Shown: positions 20,106 to 31,521 of the stretch, piece by piece
Numbering within the stretch: the first letter of the stretch is position 1
Layout of the letters: the number at the start of each line of letters is the position of its first letter
Assembly (NCBI GenBank): GCA_037102815.1
Contig: BTPP01000002.1
Span: 4,836,001-4,900,000, forward strand
Length of the DNA: 64,000 nt
Origin: Neurospora intermedia
Lineage: Eukaryota; Ascomycota; Sordariomycetes; Sordariales; Sordariaceae
Reading direction: 5' to 3'
Program-made: the position numbers and the translations under genes
The notes under the pieces: generated by a model
The model's database searches: none
The model's input: only the letters and a program-made list of their open reading frames with translations
What the model was told of the DNA's origin: nothing

Positions 20106-22937
20106 GTGACGGAGGCGCTGAACTCTGGGTCGTCGGGTTGATGAGTGTGGAGAGAAAGAGGGTAGGCGGTTTGTTTGATCTTCAGTTGGTGGTGTTAGGT
20201 AGGTACTCTGTTTCCTTTTGTTGCTCGCTTGAGGGGGATGTCTGGCTTTTGGGAGGTTCAATTTGCTTGTAAGGCAGTGCTTTCTGGAGGTATTCTGGTT
20301 TTGGTTTACTTTTGTTGTTCGACTGCTTAAGTGGCTTTTTGATTTCGAGACTGTAAGCTTTTGAAGACGCAAGACTTCCTTTCTTTTCACCTACTAGTGT
20401 ACCCATCTATGTACCGCCTAGAATTGCACTCGTTTCTTTCGTTGACATGTTGACATTGACCCGCCTCCCATGCAGTGTCCTGGCTAAGTGATACCGTAGA
20501 AAGGGTCATTCAGTTCAATGTATCAGAGTTACACGTACTTGGGTCGTCAGAAACTTTCGCTGTTAGAAGCGGTAGTAGAGCGATCAATTTTGCCATCGTC
20601 AGGTACATCTGTTGGTAGCCCTCAACCTTGATTATCATGGTGACACCTGCGACTGAAACAATCATGTCAAGTCAGTTCGGTATGAGGAGGGCAGGAAGGA
20701 AAGATTGTTGCTTCATACGGTACTAGTGAAAATCACGGCATTGATAAGGGCTCATGAGGAAAGAGACACCTTGACCTACTAGAGGTATCTCTACCAGTCG
20801 GTGATGCAGTGGCAGGACTACTAGTAGTGCAGTGTAAGAAAGGTTCGCACTTGCTGTGACAATTCGGTAGGGTCGGTAGAGGTACCTTTGCAAGGAGGGA
20901 AACTGTGACTGACCTTGGGAGCCCGCAGCTGCGCTTAAGTCAAAGTGCGGCTCAGCTCGACGCACTCACGAGAATTTGATAAAAAATGCCATCCAGTCCT
21001 TGCAAATTGCATAAGTGGTTGGCAAAGGACTTTAATTCCCGGTTGAGGTATCCTTCAACTGCAGTGCACGGTACTTGCTTCGATATGTGGTCCCCCCACG
21101 CTCTCTCTACCTAAGGAATGATCGACATAAGTCTGTTAATTACAGTACCCTAGGTAGGTATGCTTGTATCTCTGCAGAAAGGAATCACGCCAATAGTAAT
21201 GTTCTAATTCCCATGTCTAGGTACCCTGTATCTTCCTCTTGTTCGGCATCGAGTCTGACGTGAGCTGGCGCCTACCTATCAATGATACCTCTATCACGCA
21301 TATGATAATCAAAGCTCAACGGCGCTGGCGGAGATAGTGTAGATGCGAGCGGTTGATGCACAAGCAGTGTACCCAGAGTACTTCCATGTTTCACTGTCCT
21401 CCTCAGACATTCTGGGTAATTTCCCCGACTGGATATTCTGTTAACACCGACGGGCCTGGTCTCGAACTTACATAGGTAGGTATTGGCCCTTGTCAATTCC
21501 GAACGTTAGCTCAGTCGTATTTGCTGCAGCATGTTGTGTGCCTTTTGATCTATTTGCTTGGCGATGTTTTGGCAATTGGGGCTGTGGGGTTTTGATAGGA
21601 CATGTCGCTAAATTGGGTGTTCGTGACGGGGGAAGAAGGATGTGTCTGGACTTACGATCCTTCGAGTACTGTACAGGTAATCGCAGAGGTAGCCTGCGGT
21701 TGGTAAGTGCTAAGTATTTGTAAATACTTATCAAGTGCGAGATCTCACATGTCTCCAAGCGTTGTCCGACCTCTCGCATTATGCTGGACACCATTGCAGA
21801 GCACGATTCTGTCTTGCTTATTGGGTCATTGATGACTGCTACAATCACTCATCCTTCTCGTCAGCTCTTTGATACCACCGCTTCCTGTTGGATTTGCAAA
21901 GACTGTTGTTCAGTATCATCACAATGTCCTCTTTCAGCATCTGACAGCCACCTAATTTACCTTTCCAACCTCGTCTCCGCGGAGTCGGGCAGAAGGAGTG
22001 TCTGTGAGCGTGTATTCGGTATCCACTTCAACCAGTCAGCGATGCATCCGCACCACTCCAATCCTGATCAAAGGTCCCTGCCACCCGCGAGGTGGCATCG
22101 TGAGATGGAACAGAGGCCAAACAGTAGCCGCCTAGTAGCGAGCAAGACATTTACAAAAGTCTTGGGCGCCATTGAAGTGGATTCGGAAAAAATGAGTAGT
22201 ACGAAATGGAAAAAGAAGCCCGAGAGAAGGTTCGAAACAGGATGCCGTTGGGTAGCACCGAGACACAGGGCGGGAAAAAGTGGGAGAAGGAGGGAGGGAG
22301 GGGAGGTGCCGTGGAAAATGGGCGGCACCGGCGCGGCAATGTAACCCTTCAGGTCGTATTGGCGTCTTGCGCTATCTCGAGTTTCATGATGTGAGGTCTT
22401 TTTGGTATCACTCCGGGATGCGTGGGGATGGTGGGCGCGAAGATTTGGGGTTGTTATTTCCCTTCACGGTTTCCGTCAGTACTCGAGGACGTCGAGCGAG
22501 TTTGTGCCTCCTTCGGGATCAGTCAAGGGAGTATATGAGCAGGTTATCCTTTGTATCGATACTAGGTTATGCACTCGGAGCATAACTTTGAAGGAGTTCC
22601 CTGATACTCGCACATACAGTCTTCTCTCTGTGTGTGTGCCGTGCTACAGTCGTGTTACACCTATTAGGCACACGTGATTGCAATAGGTAGAGCATCTTGC
22701 AAAGGGACCGCGCAGGATTTGAAATGCTCTCAGCCGGTGTCTGACCTAGTGAAAAGGAACACCAGTCAGGACCTTAAAACGCCACAGCCGAGTGAGGCTC
22801 GTTACATGTCAACTGCATCCCCGCGGCACGTTTCGACAAACTGTAGACATATGAGGAAACATGTTTCGATTGAATCTTGTATCAATATCTGGTCTCGTTT
22901 ATGGTGTTTCAGTGCCCATTCTTGCTTTGATTTTGCA
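20106..22937. other. 2.8-kb convergent spacer, no supported gene
   Basis: Lies between the stops of two convergent genes, yet is far longer than two 3' UTRs need. It holds three TAGGTAGGTA copies (20196, 21151, 21473). A 187-codon ORF at 21781-22344 has a purine-rich Lys/Arg end but no recognisable domain. An antisense ORF over the dioxygenase (19512-20390) is judged a shadow. A non-coding transcript cannot be excluded. Confidence 0.5.
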
Positions 22938-24081
22938 TCATATATCCACCGTAACTGCACCACTATGGTTTCCTAGGCTACCGCCAAAGGAAGAAGCCTT
23001 GGCCAGCTTCAGATCGGCTCCATGCAGCAGACATAACCGAACACCAGACTCGCTATTGTTGCTGACGGCCATGGAGAGGGCAGTCCGGTGACTGTTGTCC
23101 TCCACGTTAACGTCGACACCTCTCTGAAGCAGTAGCATGATGACATCCTCCTGAGAATTCTCAATGGCTACATGAAGCGCTGTCATGCCGCTGCTGTTGC
23201 GCTCGTTGACGTCGACATTATGATCAAGCAGCATGAGGATGATGCCACAGTTGCCATTCTTGGCTGCTGTGTGTAGTAACGGCTCCCATGGTTCGCCATC
23301 ACTGGAGGTCCAGGTGCATGAGCTGGTGGACTGGGCTGGCTTATGCACATTCCATTTTGTCGCCACCTGATCTTGGAGCTGAGCGTCTGTGTTTTCTCCA
23401 AGGGGAGCGTCGTTAGAGAAATCGTGATGTGAAGTGCTAGAGATCGAGCCGTTGATGTCCAAAGGAGCGCCAGAGAACATGCCGTCACGGAATAGTTGAT
23501 TTGGTTGCATGGAGAATGGATAGCCATCTTGATCCCCGAGTGGAAAGTAGGATGTCTTGTTGGGTGCCTCCCCACCATAGACCGAACCGTCAGGTGATAC
23601 AGATGATGAAGCTGAACTGTTGGGAGGAGACATGGGAGCGACGATATCGGTTGGGGGGTTGCTCAGGCAAAAATTGTCGCTGCCGAAGAGCTGGTTGTCC
23701 CACGCACCAATCTGATATTCGATAGTCGGCTGCCATCCTTGTTGTGGAACATCGGTCGGACTGGTGGGCACAGATGGTCCCAGATATGGTACTTCGTAGT
23801 TACCGGCATATTGTGGATGGAGGTTGAAGTACTCGTGCCAGATGCCCTCTGCTTGTAAGCTGGCAGCCCTAGCCTCCATTGCCTTTTTTTCTGTAAAGAT
23901 TTGTTAGCTTTCATGCTTCGCCTGGTTGTCTTGAACAATAAGGCAAGTACGTACGCCGAAATCTGCGCTGGGCAATGCGGTTTTGGAGCTTTCTCCTGTC
24001 GTTCACCGCCGGCTTTGGGGACGGTGTCTTTTCGACGGTGGAGGTTGTCTCTATTGTCATCTTGTCGGTTGATTGTTCCAT
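22938..24081 (-). CDS. bZIP-type basic region plus C-terminal ankyrin repeats, putative transcription regulator
   Basis: Two exons, 24081-23955 and 23890-22938 (GTACGT donor, GCTAAC branch, ACAG acceptor), joined in phase 1 to give 359 residues. Joining restores DRRKLQNRIAQRRFRQKKAMEAR at about residues 30-52, the basic region of fungal AP-1-like bZIP proteins (N-x2-AQ-R-x-FR). No heptad leucines follow, so a normal zipper is absent. Residues about 60-240 are Ser/Pro/Asn-rich and probably disordered. The C-terminal ~110 residues make about three ankyrin repeats (EPLLHTAAKNGN, TALHVAIENSQEDVIMLLLQRG, TALSMAVSNNSESGVRLCLLHGA). The likely role is a nuclear DNA-binding regulator dimerising or docking through ankyrins; this is inference. 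The large upstream spacer may hold its regulatory region. Confidence 0.82.
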
Positions 24082-27000
24082 CTTGTGCTTTTTGCTGAGA
24101 AGAAGACGTTGAACGCTGGTACAAGTAATGTGAAGTAGGTCAGAGTAGGGTGTAGACTGCGGAAAGTGCCTTGAATGTCGACGAAGTATTTATCAGTGAC
24201 GAGGGCGGTTGTCTGGTTGATATATATTCTGTTCCAAGCCCCGCGTGTATATCACAGTGAGGGTTGTCACGGTGTTTTACTTGAATCGTAATGGCTCCTG
24301 GACGGGGTTGATACTGTGTAAGACTTTAGATCCCCGCATCCTCATTCTCACGGGAGTGATCAGCTAGGACGTGATAAACATCGACTGGGTTGGTACCAGA
24401 GACTCCGATGCGACGTCAAATACAGGCTTAGGTGGCATTCGCATGGTGTTAGAAGTAGTGTAGGTCTGGGTATAGAGCAGCACGTAGATGCAGATACCTG
24501 GGCTATGGAACTTGTATGGAGCATCTGATTGTGGTATAGTATACGGGAGGACCCTAGACCGAAGAGCCATGCTGGCATTCTCTCTCGGCGAGGATCGGCG
24601 ACACCGGTCACGCCAGAGTCAAACAGGTTTAGTTGCAGCCTCGGTAGGTGAGAGGAAATCCTGATGAAGCCTCAGAGAGGACCGGCGACAAGGGTGGTGA
24701 TGGGGGTTGCAAAATGGGGGTTGCAGAAGTGGTGACATTGAAAGTGGATGGACGGGCAGTGTTCGACCTGAGTGGACAGGGAGAGGAAGAAGCTCAATGG
24801 GGCACATCGGGGAAAGGCAAAAACGGCAACTCTAGGCTCCTCTTTGACTCTCCCGGACCAAGCTTCATCGCCAAGTTCCGTGGCACGGCATCACGCTTAA
24901 ATCTTGATCGTCGACAGACTGTGGAGAGGTTGAATCTGTACCCAACTTTGGACAGTAGTACGCGTTGAGGGGCGGTGGTTCTTTCGGATTTGAGACTGGG
25001 GCTGTCCAAGTTGCGCTTGCCCGGTAAGAGGTTGTTTGTTGCTCAGCATACGTACTTGCCGAGTCATACTCTCCACCGCCTGGTCATTCATGATCCATGT
25101 TTCAACGCCGACAGTAAGCTTATAGGTACCTATATGTATCCCACTTGGGGTGAAGGTACTACTTCTAGGTAGTATCAGATTTGTCTTCTATGCGGGACCA
25201 GCTTCGACAGCTTGTTTCCATGCAGTCCAGGTGCCAGCATTAATCGTTTGTATGTATGCAGTTGGCGGTTACATTGTAGTACTTTGAAGGCAGGAGTTTT
25301 GCAGAGTACCTCCCTCTAGGTGATGCAGACCAAGTGGGATTCCACTTTGAAGGCAGCTGAGGTGGACAGGGCATCCTTGAGGCCTGCACGTGGCCTGGAA
25401 AGGCAAACAGATGCGTAGGCCCTATGTCCCGTCACATCATCACGACCCTTGTTGAATGCGTTTGAAATTGCAAAGATTTCCCAGATGCTGATGGGTGAAG
25501 CTGTTGAGTGTTGAGTCTCGCCGAGTTCAGTGTGCAAATAAAGCAAAGGAAGAGAAACCTGGAGGGGAAAGACAAGCCGAAGACAGACTTTGACAAATAG
25601 AGACTGGCTCCGTCGTGCGCTGTCCCCCAAATTGCCCAATCAGGAGCGAGAAATGGCCTCTGATTGGTCGGTTACCTGTAGGGCTATGCTTCCTTCGCGG
25701 CTCCTTCCAGGCACTGTCAACATGGGAGCGTATTACACACGTCGGTATTTGTCAACAGGAGGCATGTTTTGACGATGCGTCTCTGTGTCGACAAATGCTC
25801 TTCTCAGCACTAACAAGTCGGCAATAATCCACTATCAAGATGTTCCCGTCTTTAGCAAAACAGAGCCGCTGTCATCGACCAAAGTCGGGTCCAGGGTACG
25901 CTACACTAGAGCATTCGGTAACAACCGAAGGCGGCAAGTGGGGGGCACCGTGCGCTATACGGATCTGCGATAAGCTGAGTCGTCAAAGCCAAACTGAATT
26001 CCCGTCAAGCACCTGCCAAGCTTCATATTTTAAACTACGTCTAGGTAACAGCTTACACTACTATAGTGTACCTACCTACCTCTACACTTTCTACATCCAA
26101 CCCTTCCGCGCCTTCCCCACGTCTGACAGCTTCAAATTACCCACCCAATCTCAACTTTCAGTTTCCTCTTCAATTACCTACCTCTACTCCAAGTGGCTTC
26201 CCTTTCAGTTTCTTTCTCGGACAGCCAAATTATCTCCCCTGTCGCCGTTGCCCTGATCTGCGATCGATCTCGCCGCCGGCCATCATTGCTAGGATCCTTC
26301 ACACTCCGGCCTTCACCAACCACACCAAATATCTCCTACCTTCCCCTCGCTACTAACTCTCTTTGGAAACCACCGCGGACTCGATACCCGAAAGAGATCT
26401 TTGAGCCATGGACCCTTGATCTCACATTTGTCATGGTGTGGATGGATCATGTTCCTACGCTCCCATTTCCCTTGCACCGTAGCTGATATTCGTCCATGGT
26501 ATTCTCCTTTGGCCATCAATCCTCTCCATGCCAGACGTTTCCCCATGTTTTGTCGTCGCAATACATGGCTGGGAATGATGGGTCACTGGCCATGCATAGT
26601 TCTTGACCATGTTTCCCTTCTTGAAATCATCATGGCTCGTCATCTTGCCAGCATCCTGCGCAAATGACACCTTGACGTTTGTGTTTTTCTTCTCTTTTTT
26701 TCTTTTTCAACCAAAACACTCCACCATTATCCCGAATACCCCGCACACTAAGGAAGAAAAGGAATCCATTTTATTTTTCTGTCGTCTTTGACATAGCCTT
26801 GCTCTACCAATTTGTCCTGGTCGAACCGGGCCCTGCCGGAGCTGGCGTCTCGATCTCGATGGTACGCACTCACGAGTTCCTTGCCATCCTCAATTCTAAA
26901 CCAAAAGAGCTTTAGTATCTTGAGGTTTTCTTCACCTAGCGCTTCGCTTGCCTCCAAGCGAGTCAGGCACACTTCATGATTTCTCTTAACCGACCCTTTT

Positions 27001-29514
27001 GTTGTCCGTTGGCCTGCTGAGTCTTTGCAGCACCTATTGAGATTGTTGAAACCAGTTCAATGAGACCAAAGTACCTTTGTCAGTATCAAGACTGGCCACG
27101 ATACGGCAAGGGTAGCACTACATGTACCATTATGGTACATAAGCTTACCCTGTCAGTGCAGGTACCTACATCCCAATGTTAACCCACGGGGGAAAATCCT
27201 GAGCTGAGAGTCGCTCTTTTCTCGCGTTCCGAAGGTGACGGTTCGCTGGCACGACCGTTTTCGCTTCGGCTGTCCAATGAGTGGCTTGCTGGCAGCCAGC
27301 CAAGATGCGCTCATGCACAGATATCTTCCACATTAACGAGTTGATGACAGCCTCGGCCCTTTTTTTAAGAACTCGGAAACTGAGACTAGAGAGATTAGAC
27401 AGCTACCTCCACAGATCTCAACTGAGGGCATTTCGACCAGATCTGAACCGTATAGAGCAAGGCACTCCAGAACAATCGGCATGTGTGCCGGCGCTATCCA
27501 CGCAAGATGGCATCCGTCTCATTAGCTGCCGTCACTCGTACCCATGTGGATGGAGTAGACTAGTACGTGAACAACCTAGGAAACCTACCGTCTAGTGGAT
27601 GACGCCTGAATACATTTGAATGGCTTTCAGCAAGCACCCGATCTAGCACGCAACTGAAGTGCGTGACCAAGGACTGAAAAGTCAAAGTATCCACAGTACC
27701 CTTCGGCAACACCGATGCTTTGAGAGTTACACCTTCGCTTTTCCCATCTTCAGGTTATTTATTGTGCAGCAAGCAACAAAGACAGGAATCAAGCATCATT
27801 TTCAAGATACTCCCTTTCACCATCACCTTTTCGCTCTTCATTTGCTACTCTTGCTACTGGAAAATACATACATAGTTCCCTCTTGCTTTTGCGTACTCAT
27901 ATGATAGTGCAAATTGGGTAATCATCTTGGATTGTCATATATCCAAATTTCCATTACCACTCTCGCATTATTGTCCAATGGTGGGCTGTCTGCTACTTTC
28001 CAACCAACCGTTGATGTCTTCCGTCATTCCAGTGACCGGTTTCGTGGTGTATTCGAAGCTTCTGCATCCTACTGTGAACCTTGTTGATCGTATTCGGAAA
28101 GGATGGTCCTTTCATGCAAATATTATCTGTGAAGGGTCCCAAAGACCTTTGTACCTTGGACTCGTCAATGAGCATCTCAAAGTTGCCAAAGTCACATCGG
28201 AGTTAAAATCATCAAAGCACGTGCTGTACGCAAACGCTCTCCACAGCTGTTCGTTTTGCTTTGACACCAAATAATGTCAAAGTCACTATCTACGTGATTT
28301 CAGACTGAAGCTCGCCATAAAGAACTTCGATAACGAGAAAAGCAAGTGATGTGGCCAAGGCTGTGGCGTTTCATCTATGCTCTTGAGCTCACTGTTACAG
28401 TAGCTCGCATATCCGTGAATGGAGGCTAGTCTAGTCAAGCTACCAAGAAACCATAACCTTCCAGAACCCCTTTCGAAGAAGTCTATGTATACTCGATCCG
28501 GCATTTGCTCATCAGTAGTCAGATGCCAAGTTCAACCTTATGGGCTTTGGATCCTAGTATGGGTGTTCGCCAAGGGCCAAGAGACCTAATTGAAACATGC
28601 ACAGTAGCGTCAACCAAAGATCCCTCCGTTGCATGATTATCTGGCATTTACTACTCGTACAAAGTCACCTACGCGACGTCCCACATTCCACATCCTTTCT
28701 ACATCTGTGTCTTAACCTGAACCCATAAAGCCCGCAGAACAAGAAAAGCGGGACAACAAATCTTGGACTACCAACTACTACCGCAGCGTACCTACTGCAT
28801 CTATAATGCTACCCAAGACTTCAGCTGAATCTTTTTCACTGTTCCATTCCCAAAACGGATGGCTGGCCCCAATGCGTGGTACCTTTTCGTTGCACTCATG
28901 ATACATACTACTGGTAAACAAAAGTCTCGTGCATTTTGGAGTAGTGTTGCTTCGCTACCTACTTTGGGGGTAACATATTCATGACCCGTTCGTTTGGTTC
29001 CCCTCAACGTACTGGGATATGCAAAGGCTTTGTTTAGTTGGGGTACCTACTGAGGTAGACTGACTGGTAAGAGATTTGGGGAGGGGCTGTGGAGGAGTTT
29101 CTTGGAAAAATGTAGTGGGCATATTGGGATTAGTGAGGGTGTTAAATTGACTATTTCAGAAGAGTCAAATTTAAATATTTAATTAATATTTGCAACACCC
29201 TCTTGGGGTCAATTGCAAAGGTCTTTCCTTACACATGTATCACAGTCCATGTGCTACTAGTGTTATTGTCCGCGCAGAGTTAAAAAAATCCATTGTGGCC
29301 TGTCAGCAAAGATCTCATCCGTCATTTTTCATCAGGTAGAGGAATGTTCAGTAAAGTTCACTCCTGTTAACAACAAGTCTATGAACCCAATTAACTTCCG
29401 CATCGCTAATTAGATCAGTAAACCTTTTATCCCCTTCCTCTCGTACTCCCAACTCCCAAGCTTGCTCGCTCAGTATTCAAAGAGCTAGCCAGCCATCCCA
29501 TTGATCGATCACGC
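24082..29514. other. 5.4-kb gene-poor spacer
   Basis: No ORF of more than 138 codons and none with a recognisable domain on either strand; no spliced gene could be assembled. Visible features are: a perfect 14-bp palindrome TATAGGTACCTATA (25121-25134), a TACCTACCTA copy (26069-26078), a dense run of CATG sites (26407-26634), a pyrimidine tract (about 26680-26710) and a short all-A/T stretch (about 29169-29190). Base composition is not strongly AT-rich, so there is no clear sign of RIP-mutated repeats. It may be the extended regulatory region of the bZIP-ankyrin gene or encode non-coding RNA. Confidence 0.5.
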
Positions 29515-29930
29515 TCACATCCAGTACCCATCCCTCCACAACTCCTTGCTATACCCCTCCGTCAACCTCTCATCCAACCCAAAAGCCTCCTGCCACCCCA
29601 CAAACCCACGATCCAGCACAAACACCTTTTGGTCGACGGGCTTCTTTCTCTCTTCCTCCTCCTCCCCCTGCTTTGTCTCCACCTCCTTGGGCATCAGACG
29701 ATCCCGCTCGCGAATGTAGCGCAAAGCAGCGCTGGGTCCGCGCTGCTGCGAGAGCGCGCAGTGGAAGACGACTGTCTCCTTGTCTTGAAGCTGGCGGACG
29801 AGGGTAGGAAGCATGGCGTCGAGCTTGTGCGAGGGAACGTTTTGGGAACCCTTGATATGGCCGCCTATGTAGTCTGTGAAGGGGTTGTTAGTACTGGGGG
29901 GATGATGACACATGATGATATACTCTATGT

Positions 29931-29984
<54 letters not shown>

Positions 29985-30287
29985 GGGGGGCGGGGGGGGG
30001 TTTGGATTGTGCGAGTAAGTGGTGTAATCTGGTATGGAGTAGGACAGGTGTAGATGATGATGCTGCGGAGACAAGGAAGGTGGAGGAGGTTCATTGCGGA
30101 GGATGGACAAGACCGGGAGCGGGACGGGAACTAGCTACGCACCGTCATCCCTCACGTCAATGATGGCCAAAGTGGAGCGGCTGTTCTCCGTGCCGACCGC
30201 CGCTGCTGCCGTCGAGGCCTGTTCGGCCAGGATCAGCTTGGACAGGGACGTGGCGGACAGCCGCTGGAGGGATCCGATAGTGGTCAT
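29515..30287 (-). CDS. rhodanese/Cdc25-like single-domain phosphatase or arsenate reductase-type protein
   Basis: Two exons, 30287-30143 and 29873-29515, phase 1, 167 residues. The 269-nt intron (GTGCGT donor, TACTAAC branch, CAG acceptor) is unusually long for this window and contains a homopolymer block. The joined protein reads IIDVRDDDYIGGHIKGSQNVPS, the classic rhodanese/Cdc25 entry (DVR, then GGHI). The active-site loop is HCALSQQRGPSAA, with Cys87 and Arg93 in a C-x5-R loop. The relatives are small fungal Ych1/Acr2-type proteins, which act as phosphatases or arsenate reductases; which activity applies cannot be read from sequence. No signal or targeting peptide is seen. Confidence 0.88.
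29934..30000 (+). repeat. T30-G27-C-G9 homopolymer block inside the rhodanese intron
   Basis: On the plus strand T spans 29934-29963, G spans 29964-29990, then one C, then G 29992-30000. In the sense of the minus-strand gene this is a C-run followed by an A-run within the intron. Such a tract is prone to slippage and to sequencing error. Confidence 0.95.
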
Positions 30288-31521
30288 TTTCTGGCGGCGG
30301 TCTTTTGGGATGTTGATCTAGGAGGGAGGGGAGCACTTGGGGGGGGATCGGAGGAGCGAAGAAGACGCGAAATGAATATGAATGGAGAATATTTCCTCTT
30401 GATATGTCGATAGGTATCTTTCTTCTTCCAGTTTCCGTCTCTTCGACTGGTTTCTTGAGCCGCTATCAGTGCCTATCAAGCTGGTGACAAGTGTCAATCC
30501 TTCCACTGTCAGGTCCCATTTCTTCAGCGGACGACGTTCCAGACCGCGGACATTCTACAGTGAGCTGTACCGTATGGAACGGTCTGGACCCTCTTGCGCT
30601 TCTGGCAGGCAGGGCAGCTGCCCGCAGCTGCTAGAAAAGTTCCAGACAGATGTCACGGGCGCTTTCGCGATGGAGAATCCTTGGCGACAATCTTGGAACA
30701 TTCAACCTTATTTGCACCTCAACCGACCTGTGAGGTATACTTGCACTTGTTGGATTGGATTAATTGCTGTATTCCGATCCGTATAAGGACAACCCTTAAT
30801 CTGCGGTCCATTCTCTTGAACAACGTAGGCTCAAGCGTTGAAGATCGTATGGGATGTTGCCACCATCATCGAAGTCGGCTGTTTCGAGTCAAGTCATGCC
30901 ATCCAATTCTCGAGTCATTTCGGTTTACTGATACAGGTTGATCCTTCAAAAGATCAGGTTAAGGTGGCGCCGACGGAGGATCTTTTCGTTTCCTAAGCCT
31001 ACTTCCGCGTAACCTGATGATGCGACCTTCTTCGTGAAGAACCTTGGAATATAGGTACTAGTCAGCTTTAACTGGGGGATTCAGAACTCACTTCTGTGTA
31101 TCCTTGAAGAGGGGAGGCAAGTCCGCAAACGGACCCCCCAGCTGCCGAGTGACAGTGGTCAAGAGATCCTTGTATCGCATCTTCAAGGCTGACCTGGTAT
31201 AGTCGTTTCCACCTTGTTTCTAGATGAGAACCTTTTGCCGAATCAGAAAGCCGGATGGCCCTCAGTCATCCAAATCCGTGCTCTTCTAGCTGCTTGACCC
31301 TCAATGTTTGCGCCTACAGCACTATGACATCCCATCCCGTTCTTTTGGCGTGTAAGTCATCATGGTCTGACTCGGAATTGTCTTCTGACGTTGGGTTCTT
31401 GCCCCGTATGGCCATCCCACCGTTCTTCTTCCCAGTGTTCATCTCTAGTTGCTCTGTTCCAACTGCAGACAACAGAATAATGAGTTCTCTGTCCCTTTCC
31501 CTCAGTCAGTCAAGATGAACC
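30288..31521. promoter_or_regulatory. divergent region between rhodanese and membrane-protein genes
   Basis: 1234 bp between divergent starts, presumably containing both promoters. ORFs up to 115 codons lack domains. An ATG at 31515, seven bases before the predicted start of the next gene and in another frame, could act as an overlapping upstream ORF. Confidence 0.4.

Noticed and set aside
19512-20390. 292-codon minus-strand ORF
   Set aside because: Antisense to the second exon of the dioxygenase; no domain. A shadow of a GC-rich coding exon.
21781-22344. 187-codon plus-strand ORF in a convergent spacer
   Set aside because: No recognisable motif; purine-rich Lys/Arg end looks like a compositional artefact. 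Kept only as a note.
29165-29195. AT-only stretch as a RIP relic
   Set aside because: Too short, and flanking composition is normal; RIP-mutated repeats are longer and more extensive.
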